The notes below the pieces were generated by a model that saw only the letters and a list, made by a program, of their open reading frames with translations, searched no databases and was not told where the DNA came from. A stretch of 64,000 nt of DNA, taken from assembly GCF_004114375.1 (NCBI RefSeq), contig NZ_CP034692.1, positions 1,426,001-1,490,000 of the forward strand, given 5' to 3'. Origin of the DNA: Halorubrum sp. BOL3-1. Lineage in GTDB: Archaea; Halobacteriota; Halobacteria; Halobacteriales; Haloferacaceae. Positions 52,037 to 59,848 of this stretch are shown here, in pieces (position 1 is the stretch's first letter; every line of letters begins with the position of its first letter). The position numbers were made by a program, and so were the translations under genes.

Positions 52037-52918
52037 TTATTCGTCTCGGTCTCGGTCGCTCGCGGCGCCGTCTTCGTCGGTTACGACGCCGTCCTCGACG
52101 GGGACGAACTCGGGTCGCTGTTTGGCCTCGCGGAGCGCGCGCAGTCGATCCCGATACTCCTCCGAACGGAACCGGTCAGAGAGCCGCGCGTTCGCCACCA
52201 TCGCAAACAGGAACACGCCGACGAGCAGGAAGATGATCCCCATCGCGGGCGCGACGATGGTCCCGAGGTCGGCCACGGCGCTCGCGACGAGGAGAGAGAC
52301 GCCGGCCAGCGTCTGGATGGCGGCGACGACCTGTATCACGAGGTTGCCGAACTCGCCGGATCCTTCCGGGACGCTGTCCGGGTGCGGGAGCGACCAGTCG
52401 TCCGGCGGCTCCGGCACCTCGTACGAGTCCATCGCCGCGAGCGCGACGACGGGTTCGATATCCCGGAGGACCGTCCCCTCGCCGCGAACCTCGCCGGTGG
52501 GGCGGATGATCGCGTACCCCTCGTCGGAGTAGACGAGAACCCGCTCCTCGCCGTCCTCGCGGACGCGCTCCAAGACGCCGAACACGTCGCGGGTCGCGAT
52601 ACGGGACTTCAGTTCGGCGTCGACGCGGTCGAGGAGCCGGTCGCCCGTGATCCAGGTGTCCGGGTCGAACGCGGCGTCCCACTCCTCGGCGCTCATCTGC
52701 GCCATGTCCGAGGGGCCGAAGTCGTCGAAGTCGTACTCCGATTCGACGCGCTCCCGGAGCGCCTCGATGTCGGTCTCGTCCGCGGAGGCCCCGTCGGGGG
52801 CGGCCTCCGGGGCCTCGTCTCCCCGAGTCCCGTCGGCGTCGCCCGGACCGTCGGACGCCGGGTCTACCGGCTCCTCCGGCCGCGACTCCGGCTCCGACCG
52901 CGTCGAGGTGTCGTCCAT
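52037..52918 (-). CDS. Membrane protein upstream of halocyanin
   Basis: A 293-residue protein. It has an acidic disordered N-terminus (about 1-55), a soluble domain with FDPDTWITGDRLLDRVDAEL and RDVFGVLERVREDGEERVLVYSDEGYAIIRP, then two membrane helices (LVIQVVAAIQTLAGVSLLVAS and IVAPAMGIIFLLVGVFLFAM) and a charged tail. Recalls DUF7319 of haloarchaeal respiratory clusters (from memory). ATG 52918 directly follows an alternative GTG at 52921. First gene of the minus-strand respiratory unit, 95 nt before halocyanin. Confidence 0.65.
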   Translation of the reverse strand: MDDTSTRSEPESRPEEPVDPASDGPGDADGTRGDEAPEAAPDGASADETDIEALRERVESEYDFDDFGPSDMAQMSAEEWDAAFDPDTWITGDRLLDRVDAELKSRIATRDVFGVLERVREDGEERVLVYSDEGYAIIRPTGEVRGEGTVLRDIEPVVALAAMDSYEVPEPPDDWSLPHPDSVPEGSGEFGNLVIQVVAAIQTLAGVSLLVASAVADLGTIVAPAMGIIFLLVGVFLFAMVANARLSDRFRSEEYRDRLRALREAKQRPEFVPVEDGVVTDEDGAASDRDRDE

Positions 52919-53002
52919 CACTCCGGCAGTACGTGCTCGTGACGCTAACTGTTTTCGTCCGCGCCCGAGCGACGAGACCGCGCCGTCGGACGCAGATCGC
53001 GG

Positions 53003-53010
53003 GGCTTTAC
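53003..53010 (+). promoter_or_regulatory. TATA box of the four-helix protein gene at 53035
   Basis: GGCTTTAC ends about 24 nt before ATG 53035. Confidence 0.45.
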
Positions 53011-53034
53011 GCGCCGGAGCGCATACTCACTTGT

Positions 53035-53517
53035 ATGGTCGACGAGTCGGTCATCGCGGCGCTGGCCGGGGTGTCCGTGACGACGAGCCTCCCGTTCCTC
53101 CTGTACGGCGCCTGGATCATGATCGACGCCGAAACGGTGTCGTGGAACGTGTTGATGCGGCACCTGCGGTACATCGTCGCCGGACTCCTGCTCACGACCG
53201 TTCCCCTCGTCGGGTGGATGATCCCCCGCATCCTCGATCAGCTGGGCGGCATGGCCATCCTCCACGCCTTCTTCGGCGTTCAGGCGTACGCCCTGCTGGC
53301 GTTCGCGCTCACCGGGATCGTTCGGATCTTCCAAGCGAAGCGGAACGCCGACGCGTACGAGGACCTCGACGTCGACATCGACGAGATCCACGACGACATG
53401 GGCCACTGGCGAAAGCGGCTCCGGGCCGGCGTCGCCGGCTTCATGCTGCTGTGGCTGTGCGCGTGGGTGACCGGTCTCTACCGGCTTTTCACGCTCCACT
53501 TCGGCTCGGTGTTCTGA
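53035..53517 (+). CDS. Four-helix membrane protein divergent from the respiratory cluster
   Basis: A 160-residue protein with four membrane helices, several positions of which suit a haem- or quinone-binding bundle (VLMRHLRYIVAGLLLTTVPL, GGMAILHAFFGVQAYALLAF, RLRAGVAGFMLLWLCAWVTG) and an acidic loop YEDLDVDIDEIHDDMGHW. His residues in HLRY and LHAFF lie inside or next to helices. It is divergent from the cluster and recalls DUF7321 (from memory). Function unknown. Confidence 0.65.
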   Translation: MVDESVIAALAGVSVTTSLPFLLYGAWIMIDAETVSWNVLMRHLRYIVAGLLLTTVPLVGWMIPRILDQLGGMAILHAFFGVQAYALLAFALTGIVRIFQAKRNADAYEDLDVDIDEIHDDMGHWRKRLRAGVAGFMLLWLCAWVTGLYRLFTLHFGSVF

Positions 53518-53609
53518 CTGCGACGCGCTCGCGGGCGCCCCCACCTCCCGCCGGGACCCGTCTCCCCGACCGACAGCTTCAATCCGGGTTTGTCCCTAAC
53601 GGTGGTATC

Positions 53610-54230
53610 GTGGCAGTCACCTTCGACCTCTTCGGGACCCTCGTCGACGTCGAGTACCCGTCGGATCCGGCGGAAGCGGTCGCGCGCGCACTAGAGTCCC
53701 GCGGCGTGGCGGTCCCCGACGACTGGCACGTCGCGTACGGCGAGCGGCACGTCGAGGCGCCGGCCGGCGCGGAGGTCCCCCTCCCGGCCCACGTCGCCCG
53801 CGCGCTCGACTCCCGCGGCGTCGACGTGACGGAGAACGCCGCCAGACACGCCGTGATCGCGGCGTTCGACCCCGACGTGACCCGACGCAACGGCGCCGCG
53901 GAGGCGGTCCGGGGCGCGGCCGAGCGCGGCCCCGTCGGCCTCCTCTCGAACTGCGCGGTCCCCGAACTCGTTCCGCGAACGTTGATCCGGGCGGACCTCC
54001 GGGGCGAGTTCGACGCGGTCACGACGAGCGTCGGCTGCGGCTGGCGGAAGCCCAATTCCTCCGCGTTCGAGGCCGCCGCGGAGGCGCTCGGGACCTCCAC
54101 AGCCGGCCTGATTCACGTCGGGGACGACACCGATACCGACGGTGGGATCGTCGCCGCCGGCGGGCGCTTCGTCGACGTGACGGAGACCCCGCTCACGGAG
54201 GTCGTCGCGGAGTTGGAGGCGGAGCCGTAG
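53610..54230 (+). CDS. HAD-superfamily hydrolase
   Basis: A 206-residue HAD hydrolase starting at GTG 53610. Motif I is VTFDLFGTLVDVEYP (nucleophile Asp at about 6), motif II LLSNC (GLLSNCAVPEL), motif III Lys in GWRKPNSSAFEAA, and motif IV IHVGDDTDTDGGIVAAGG. A small helical cap lies between motifs I and II. Such enzymes dephosphorylate small metabolites. It follows the membrane protein gene by 92 nt and may have its own promoter. GTG is chosen because it lies two codons before motif I. Confidence 0.8.
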   Translation: MAVTFDLFGTLVDVEYPSDPAEAVARALESRGVAVPDDWHVAYGERHVEAPAGAEVPLPAHVARALDSRGVDVTENAARHAVIAAFDPDVTRRNGAAEAVRGAAERGPVGLLSNCAVPELVPRTLIRADLRGEFDAVTTSVGCGWRKPNSSAFEAAAEALGTSTAGLIHVGDDTDTDGGIVAAGGRFVDVTETPLTEVVAELEAEP

Positions 54231-54266
54231 GGCGGACGCGAGGCGTCCCCGCCGACCGCGACGCGG

Positions 54267-55166
54267 TCAGTCGAACCCGGCCGCCGCCAGTCGCCCGGCC
54301 CACACTTCCTCGACCCGGCCCTCCTCGATCAGCTTCTCGACGTGCGCGGCGACCGTCGCCAGCGCGAGGTCACGCACGCCCGTCAGATCCTTCTCGTAGG
54401 CGCCGTCGACGACGGCGTCGAGGTCGGTCGCGCCGGCGTCGATCGCGGCGATCACGTCGCGTTCGCGGGCGATCCGGTGTTCGATCAGCCGGTCGCACGT
54501 CGCCGTCGGGTCGTCGATCGGCGCGCCGTGCCCGGGCAGTAGCCGGCCGTAACCGGCGTCGCGCACGCGTTCGAGGCTTACGAGGTACGCCGAGAGGTCC
54601 CCCTCGGGCGCGGCGACCGCGACGCTTCCCTCCGCGACCGCGAGGTCGCCGCAACACAGCGCGGCGCGCGGCGCATCCTCGGACCCGCCGGCCGCGAACC
54701 CGACGTGATCGGGGGCGTGACCCGGGGTGTCGACGGCGACGACACCGGTGTCGGAAACCGTCTCGCCCGGCGCAGCCGTCTCGTCGGGGGCGATTCCGGC
54801 CGCCGCGGCGAACCGGTCGGCGTGGCCCTCGCGGGCGACGACGGTCGCCCCCGTCAGCGCGGCGTACTCCGCGACCGCCCCGACGTGGTCCGGGTGGGCG
54901 TGGGTGACCGCGATCGCCTCGACGGCCGGGAGGGGAGGGTCGGTCGCGTCCACGGAATCCCGCGCCGCGATCGCCGCGTCGAGCGCGTCGGTTCGGGCCG
55001 CCGGGTCGACGAGCAGGCCGTCGAGGAGGTAGGCGTTCGTCGTCCCGCCCGGCGCTCGGGTGTCGACGGGGACCTCGACGCGAGTGACGGCGGGGTCGCC
55101 GTCGCCCGGGTCAGACCCCGGCCCGTCGTCGGCCGTGTCAGACATCCGTCCGTCGTCGCCCGCCAT
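54267..55166 (-). CDS. Metallo-beta-lactamase-fold hydrolase
   Basis: A 299-residue MBL-fold hydrolase. Metal ligands are in VTHAHPDHVGAVAEY (HxHxDH), TPGHAPDHVGF, CCGDLAV (Asp) and LLPGHGAPIDDP (His). A C-terminal winged-helix-like segment (RDLALATVAAHVEKLIEEGRVEEV) resembles that of archaeal LACTB2/glyoxalase II-like members. Its start lies 3 nt after the radical SAM stop, so they are co-transcribed. ATG 55145 is an alternative start. Substrate unknown. Confidence 0.82.
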   Translation of the reverse strand: MAGDDGRMSDTADDGPGSDPGDGDPAVTRVEVPVDTRAPGGTTNAYLLDGLLVDPAARTDALDAAIAARDSVDATDPPLPAVEAIAVTHAHPDHVGAVAEYAALTGATVVAREGHADRFAAAAGIAPDETAAPGETVSDTGVVAVDTPGHAPDHVGFAAGGSEDAPRAALCCGDLAVAEGSVAVAAPEGDLSAYLVSLERVRDAGYGRLLPGHGAPIDDPTATCDRLIEHRIARERDVIAAIDAGATDLDAVVDGAYEKDLTGVRDLALATVAAHVEKLIEEGRVEEVWAGRLAAAGFD

Positions 55167-55169
55167 CGC

Positions 55170-57032
55170 TCAGTCCCCGCGGCCGAGCGACGACCGCGCG
55201 GCCGGTCCGGGTCCGGATCCGGCGCGGTCGCGTCCCGGGATCGGCACGTCGGTGTCGCCGGCGACCGCGTACGCCGAGAGGTCGGTGATCCCGGGGTCGA
55301 CCGCGTCGACGGCCTCGACGGAGTCGTACGGGCGGCCGACGACGACGTCGCCAGCGGTATTGCGATTGATCCCGGAGATCGCGGTCAGCTCGTCCATCGA
55401 GGCCGCGTTGACATCGAGCGGGTACGGGACGCCCGTCACGGAGCGGTAGCCGTGGTCCGTGATCGCCACGTCGATGGTGGTTCCCAGCTCGCGCTCGCCG
55501 GGAACCGCGGCGAGGAGCGCGTAGGTTCCGAGCTGTCGCCCGAACGTCTTGCCGTCTTGGTGATATTCGAGGTGGAGGTCCGGCAGCACCGTTCCCGGCG
55601 GGACGACGCGGTCGAGCATCGGGTTGTCGATGGTCTCGCGCACCTCCCGCTTGTACGCCTGGAACTGGTCTTTGTGCTCCTGTGCGATGTCCGCGCCCGT
55701 CTCGGCCATTTCGGTGCCGGCGAACGCCATCACCTGCCGGATGTTGATCCGGCGGAGCATCAGCCCCTCGTCGTAGACGGTCTGGAGGAACTCCTTGTTG
55801 TGCTCGTAGGTCTCGGAGCGCTCGCCCGCCAGTCCGTGGACGAGGTTGATCCCGGGGAGCAGCTTCGGCAGCCGGGGGGAGGCGTCCGGGCCGGTCGAGG
55901 GACCGGTGACGCGGTCGGGGTCGTCGAGCGTCGTCTCCGGGCCGTCGCCCGGGCGCCAGCCGCCCTCCTCGTTGACGACGCGGACGGCATCTAAACACTC
56001 CTCGGCGGTGACGAGCAGGTTGTTCTCCTCTTGGACGACCGGATCGGCCGATTCGAGACCGAACGCGGCCGTGTCGCCCGGCGTGTTGTGTCGGGCGATG
56101 ACCCGGATCGCCTCCCGGGACGCCTCCGGGTAGTCCGTGATCGTCACGGGGTTCATGTTGTCGAGGTGGAGGGTGCGGAGGTCCGGGGCGACCTCGCGGA
56201 TCCCGCCGTACAGCTCCCGGAGCGCGTCGGGGTTCGGCGCCTCGCCGTCGCCGCCGTACGCGAGGATGTCGGCCTGCCGGCCGATCCGGAAGTGTTCGAC
56301 CCCCCGGTTCGAGAGCGCGTCGACCTCGCCGACGACGGAGTCGGGCGTCCGGAACGCCGGGTCCCCGTACAGCGGTTCCGTACAGAACGAACACCGGTAC
56401 GCGCATCCGCGGGAGGTCTCCATCTCGCAGATCAGGTAGTCGGGGTGGTTCGGGTGCTGCTCGACGACGAACGCCCCCTGTCGGGCCCAGCGGTCGACCT
56501 CCTCGTTCGTCCGCATCCGGTTACCGTACCCCTCTAACCCCTCGCGGACGAGGTCGTGGGCGGCGGCCTCGACGTCGCCCATCGCGACGAAGTCGTAGTC
56601 GAGGTCGTCGCGCTTCGTCTCCTGTGCGCCCGCGTTCTCCTCCCCGACGCCGAAGCGCACCGGGCCGCCGAGCAGCGTCACGCCGTCCGCGGTCCAGCCC
56701 AGCTCCCGCACCTCGTCCGGCTCCGCGGGGGTGCCGCCGACGTAGCTGCCCGGAACGGTCATCCCGCCGACGTACACCATGAGGTCGGCGTCGGCCACGT
56801 CGGCGTGCTTCGACCGGTCGTCGCGCAGCTCGTCGATGGTGTGGTAGGTAATCCGTGATTCCGGAACGCCGGCGTCGACGAGCGCGCCCGCCGTGTACCG
56901 GGGGTACGTCGAGAGGTACGGCGGGACGCCGAAGTGGGCCGGCTCGTCGACGTACCCGTCGACGACCGTGACGGAGAGGTCGGCCGGGTCGGACGGGAGG
57001 GAGCCGCGACGGGCCGACGAGGAATCGGTCAT
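55170..57032 (-). CDS. Radical SAM protein with helix-hairpin-helix C-terminus
   Basis: A 620-residue protein. The N-terminal 190 residues resemble a cobalamin-binding-like Rossmann domain (LSVTVVDGYVDEPAHFGVPPYLSTYPRYTAG in part; VTLLGGPVRFG). The radical SAM core has the CxxxCxxC cluster SRGCAYRCSFCTEP at about 213-220 and a TIM-barrel region with TLHLDNMNPVTITDYP and TAAFGLESADP. The C-terminus carries a helix-hairpin-helix (LDVNAASMDELTAISGINRNTAGDVVVGRPYDS in part), as in archaeal radical SAM proteins of unknown substrate. It is the first gene of an operon with the MBL hydrolase, so the two may act on one pathway. Confidence 0.85.
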   Translation of the reverse strand: MTDSSSARRGSLPSDPADLSVTVVDGYVDEPAHFGVPPYLSTYPRYTAGALVDAGVPESRITYHTIDELRDDRSKHADVADADLMVYVGGMTVPGSYVGGTPAEPDEVRELGWTADGVTLLGGPVRFGVGEENAGAQETKRDDLDYDFVAMGDVEAAAHDLVREGLEGYGNRMRTNEEVDRWARQGAFVVEQHPNHPDYLICEMETSRGCAYRCSFCTEPLYGDPAFRTPDSVVGEVDALSNRGVEHFRIGRQADILAYGGDGEAPNPDALRELYGGIREVAPDLRTLHLDNMNPVTITDYPEASREAIRVIARHNTPGDTAAFGLESADPVVQEENNLLVTAEECLDAVRVVNEEGGWRPGDGPETTLDDPDRVTGPSTGPDASPRLPKLLPGINLVHGLAGERSETYEHNKEFLQTVYDEGLMLRRINIRQVMAFAGTEMAETGADIAQEHKDQFQAYKREVRETIDNPMLDRVVPPGTVLPDLHLEYHQDGKTFGRQLGTYALLAAVPGERELGTTIDVAITDHGYRSVTGVPYPLDVNAASMDELTAISGINRNTAGDVVVGRPYDSVEAVDAVDPGITDLSAYAVAGDTDVPIPGRDRAGSGPGPAARSSLGRGD

Positions 57033-57122
57033 GTTACCCGGGATAGGCGGCCGAGACGGGAAAAGCGTGCGGAAGGTCCGCGGAGAAACGATACCACCGG
57101 GAAACGGACGAGACCGCCGGTC

Positions 57123-57131
57123 GATTTATTA
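57123..57131 (+). promoter_or_regulatory. TATA box of the small membrane protein gene at 57155
   Basis: GATTTATTA ends 23 nt before ATG 57155; leaderless start. Confidence 0.6.
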
Positions 57132-57154
57132 ATCGCATCCGCGTCTGACGAACC

Positions 57155-57562
57155 ATGTCCACCCGCGACGAGAGCCACCTCACGCCCCGCCGCGCGACGC
57201 TTCTCACGTACGGGTCCATCGGCCTGTTCGCCCTGATGAGCGTCGGTAGCCTCGTCGACTCCGGCTCCGTACCGTGGTCGGTGATCGTCGGAGCGACGGT
57301 CGTCGCCGCCCTCGGGGCGGGTCCGGTTGCGTGGCTCGCCCGCGACCGGATACCGGCGAGCCGGCGCGAGACGTACGGGCGCGTCTTCGTCATCGGCGGC
57401 CTCCCCGCGTTCACGCTGTTCGTCGGCGTCTCGCTCGCGTTCGGTATCCCGTTCCTGTCCGTGACTGACGCGGTCGTCGTCGGAATCGCCTGCGGCGGCG
57501 CGGCCGCCCTGTTGGCCGAGCGGACGGTCGTCCCGGAGCGGTACCGCGCCGAACGGGCGTGA
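57155..57562 (+). CDS. Four-helix membrane protein of unknown function
   Basis: A 135-residue protein with four membrane segments (LLTYGSIGLFALMSVGSLV, WSVIVGATVVAALGAGPVAWL, VFVIGGLPAFTLFVGVSLAFG, VTDAVVVGIACGGAAALLAE) linked by a basic loop ARDRIPASRRETYGR. No family recognised. Divergent from the radical SAM operon, with its own promoter. Confidence 0.65.
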   Translation: MSTRDESHLTPRRATLLTYGSIGLFALMSVGSLVDSGSVPWSVIVGATVVAALGAGPVAWLARDRIPASRRETYGRVFVIGGLPAFTLFVGVSLAFGIPFLSVTDAVVVGIACGGAAALLAERTVVPERYRAERA

Positions 57563-57660
57563 CCCGGGAATCCTGAGCGGTCGTGACCGAATGGCAACGG
57601 ATCGACGCTCACGTCGCCGCCGCCGCGCCGCTTAAGCCCACGCCGACACTACGGCGAGAC

Positions 57661-57816
57661 ATGCCATCGACGATGGAGGTCAAGTGCGTCAGCGACGACT
57701 GCGAACTCGACATGTTCGAGAATCACTACACCTACGACGTGCCCGACGACCACGCGACCTCGGACCTCTCGTGCCCGTACTGCGGCGGGAGCGAGCTCGT
57801 CGAAATCGAGGTGTGA
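57661..57816 (+). CDS. Small zinc-ribbon protein
   Basis: A 51-residue protein. One CxxC knuckle (LSCPYCGGSELVEIE) near the C-terminus and an earlier Cys pair (VKCVSDDCELDMFE) can form a single zinc ribbon. It resembles a tiny haloarchaeal family annotated DUF7559 (from memory). The ATG at 57661 lies about 25 nt after a CTTAAG element. It is followed after 3 nt by the Hsp20-like gene, so the two are likely co-transcribed. Confidence 0.7.
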   Translation: MPSTMEVKCVSDDCELDMFENHYTYDVPDDHATSDLSCPYCGGSELVEIEV

Positions 57817-57819
57817 GCC

Positions 57820-58236
57820 GTGGGCGGACTCGTCGAGACGGGTCGGTCCGCGCTCCGCACTGCCCTCGAACGCGTCGGCCGCGGGTGGAGCAAGGTACAG
57901 GAGCGCCGGCCGCTCTCGTACGACCTCCTTGAGAGCGACAGCGCGTACCTCGTCGTCTTCGACGCCCCCGGCATCCGCGGCGAGGACGTCGACGTCACCT
58001 TCCTCGATCACACCGTCGAGGTGAGCCTCGAACGCTTCCGCGACTTCTACGACGGCTACGACCTCGTGTTCCCCGGTCGCGGCGTCTCGCTGTCGAGCAG
58101 CGTCGACCTCCCCCGCGACGCCGACGTGACGCCCGAGGGCGCGAACGCGACGCTCACGCGCAACGGCACGCTCCGCGTCGAGATCCCCAAACGCGAGGGG
58201 TCCGGCGACGTCGACGTCGTCGAAGAGGACGACTGA
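57820..58236 (+). CDS. Hsp20/alpha-crystallin small heat-shock protein
   Basis: A 138-residue protein starting at GTG 57820. The alpha-crystallin domain runs about 33-128: SYDLLESDSAYLVVFDAPGI, EDVDVTFLDHTVEVSLERF, FPGRGVSLSSSVDLP and the closing NATLTRNGTLRVEIPKRE (A-x-x-x-n-G-v-L motif). The N-terminal arm is short and helical. An ATP-independent holdase. GTG is the only start that keeps the gene separate from the preceding stop. Confidence 0.85.
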   Translation: MGGLVETGRSALRTALERVGRGWSKVQERRPLSYDLLESDSAYLVVFDAPGIRGEDVDVTFLDHTVEVSLERFRDFYDGYDLVFPGRGVSLSSSVDLPRDADVTPEGANATLTRNGTLRVEIPKREGSGDVDVVEEDD

Positions 58237-58270
58237 CGCCGCCTCGCCCGGTTCTCCCGGTCACTTCCGG

Positions 58271-59527
58271 TCACTCCCCGTCGGTCCGCTCGGACAGCGA
58301 CATCCCCGCCGCGATCTCGAACTCCTCGTCGCCGTCGAACCGCGTCGGGTCGAACGCCCCGATCCACGGTGAGTCCGGCGCGTCGAACGCGAGGCCTCCG
58401 AGCGACGCGAGTACGCCCTCGGCCACGGTCTCGCCGGTCGCGGGCGCTCGCATGAACCCGTGACCCTGCCAGCCGGCGGCGACGAAGAGCGTCGGGGCGG
58501 TCTCGCGGGTCGCGTCGACCGGCCCGACGAGGGGGTCGCCGTCGGGCGTCGCGGTACAGAGCCCGGCCCACGCTCGGGCGACGTTCGGGTCGGAGTCCTC
58601 GCGGTCGGCGTGGTCGGAGGGGTCGAGGCGCTCGCGCAGGACCGTCGAGACGTCCGCACGGAACCAGTCGTCTGCCTCACGCCGGTAGTCGTCGGGGTCG
58701 ACCGGGACCGGTTCCGTGCCGTCGCCCGCGAGCAGGCCGTCGGGGTGCGGGCGGAGGTACGCGTCCGCGGTGGCGTCGTAGGCCATCGGCCCGTCGTAGG
58801 GCCGACCGTCGACGAGCGCCTGAACGCGATAGGGAACGACGGGCACCGAGATGTCCGCGCCGGCCAGCAGCGACCGAGTGTGCGCCCCGGCGGCGACGAC
58901 GACCGCGTCGAAGGCGCGCCGCTCGGCCGCCGAACCTCCGTCGTCGCCGTCGCGAACCGAGATCTCCCGTCCCGCGTCGGTCCGCGGGCCGATCGCGACC
59001 GGCGTCTCCGTCTCGACCGCGACGCCCTCGCCGGCGGCCCGTCGACCGAGCGCGCGGACGTAGCTCGGCGGGTCGGTCCAGCCGGCCCCCTCCGCGACCG
59101 CCGCGACGGCGAGGTCGTCGGTGCGGAGGGCGGGGAAGCGCTCACCGAGCGCGTCGGAGTCGACGATGGAGACGTCGCGGCCGTGTCCGCGCATGCGCTC
59201 GACCATCGCCGGGAGCGCGTCGGCGTCGGGGTCGCCCTCCCGAACTGCGATCACGTACGGACAGGCGGTGAAGGAGAATCCGGGTAGCGTCCGGTCGAAC
59301 GCGCGGAACCGCTCGATCGATCGGGCGCCGACCGCGGCGTCGACGTCCTCTGCGTAGGCGTCGTAGAGGACGCCCGCCGCGCGCCCGGAGCTACCGGCCG
59401 CCAGCTCCCCGCGCTCGTAGAGGGTCACGTCCGCCCCCCGAACCGCCAGATCGTGAGCTGCGGTGACGCCGACCGCGCCGCCGCCGACGACCGCGACCGA
59501 CGGTGCGGGCTCGGCTCGCTCGTTCAT
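58271..59527 (-). CDS. FAD-dependent oxidoreductase (D-amino-acid oxidase family)
   Basis: A 418-residue flavoprotein of the DAO/glycine-oxidase/sarcosine-oxidase family. The FAD-binding dinucleotide motif is VAVVGGGAVGVTAAHDLAVRG with YERGELAAGSSGRAAGVLY after it, and the C-terminal FAD contact is PTLFVAAGWQGHGFMRAPATGE. Such enzymes oxidise amino acids or N-methylated amines. The start at ATG 59527 is set by the FAD motif; a longer upstream frame runs through the dispersed repeat and is not credible. Minus-strand CTTTTC at about 59556-59551 is a weak TATA candidate. Confidence 0.85.
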   Translation of the reverse strand: MNERAEPAPSVAVVGGGAVGVTAAHDLAVRGADVTLYERGELAAGSSGRAAGVLYDAYAEDVDAAVGARSIERFRAFDRTLPGFSFTACPYVIAVREGDPDADALPAMVERMRGHGRDVSIVDSDALGERFPALRTDDLAVAAVAEGAGWTDPPSYVRALGRRAAGEGVAVETETPVAIGPRTDAGREISVRDGDDGGSAAERRAFDAVVVAAGAHTRSLLAGADISVPVVPYRVQALVDGRPYDGPMAYDATADAYLRPHPDGLLAGDGTEPVPVDPDDYRREADDWFRADVSTVLRERLDPSDHADREDSDPNVARAWAGLCTATPDGDPLVGPVDATRETAPTLFVAAGWQGHGFMRAPATGETVAEGVLASLGGLAFDAPDSPWIGAFDPTRFDGDEEFEIAAGMSLSERTDGE

Positions 59528-59597
59528 GACCTGACGGACGGCGCGAGCGACCGAAAAGACACCGGGACGACGCGGACGGCGAGTAGTCGCCGCGGGG

Positions 59598-59775
59598 GCG
59601 CGTGCCTGCGAGGCCGCATTGCGGCCGAGTAGCACGCGCGAGGGAGTCGGTCGGTCGGAGCGAAGCGGAGACCGACTGACGAGGCTGGGGAGGCGTGAGG
59701 CTGCGGTGCGGTGCGGTCGCGGGCGGGACTCGAAGGGGCAGCCGCGAGGCGGTGTTCGTGTCGATCGGACGTTTA
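59598..59775 (+). repeat. Dispersed structured repeat, copy C
   Basis: Shortest copy. The 5' stem is GCGCGTGC (59598-59605) with GCACGCGC (59632-59639), holding an inner GGCCGCATTGCGGCC. The second stem GTCGGTCGGTC pairs with GACCGACTGAC (59646-59680 region) around GGAGCGAAGCGGA. Then come GACGAGGCTGGGGAGGCGTG and GCGGGACTCGAAGGGGCAG. The tail GTGTTCGTGTCGATCGGACG matches copy A's GTGTTCGTGTCGGTCGACG, but the TGGGGCTTCGG repeats are missing. It lies in the divergent gap between the FAD oxidoreductase and GST genes. Confidence 0.75.
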
Positions 59776-59818
59776 TAAACAACCGCGTACGACCGGTGAC
59801 ACGCGTGTCCCCGGCCAG

Positions 59819-59825
59819 GTTATAC
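59819..59825 (+). promoter_or_regulatory. TATA box of the GST-family gene
   Basis: GTTATAC ends 23 nt before ATG 59849; leaderless start. Confidence 0.6.
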
Positions 59826-59848
59826 GGGTAGAAGCCCTACTGAAACAC

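Noticed and set aside
59528-59782. N-terminal extension of the FAD oxidoreductase gene up to 59782
   Set aside because: The extra residues are Arg/Pro/Ser-rich and come from reading the dispersed repeat; the FAD motif needs the start at 59527.
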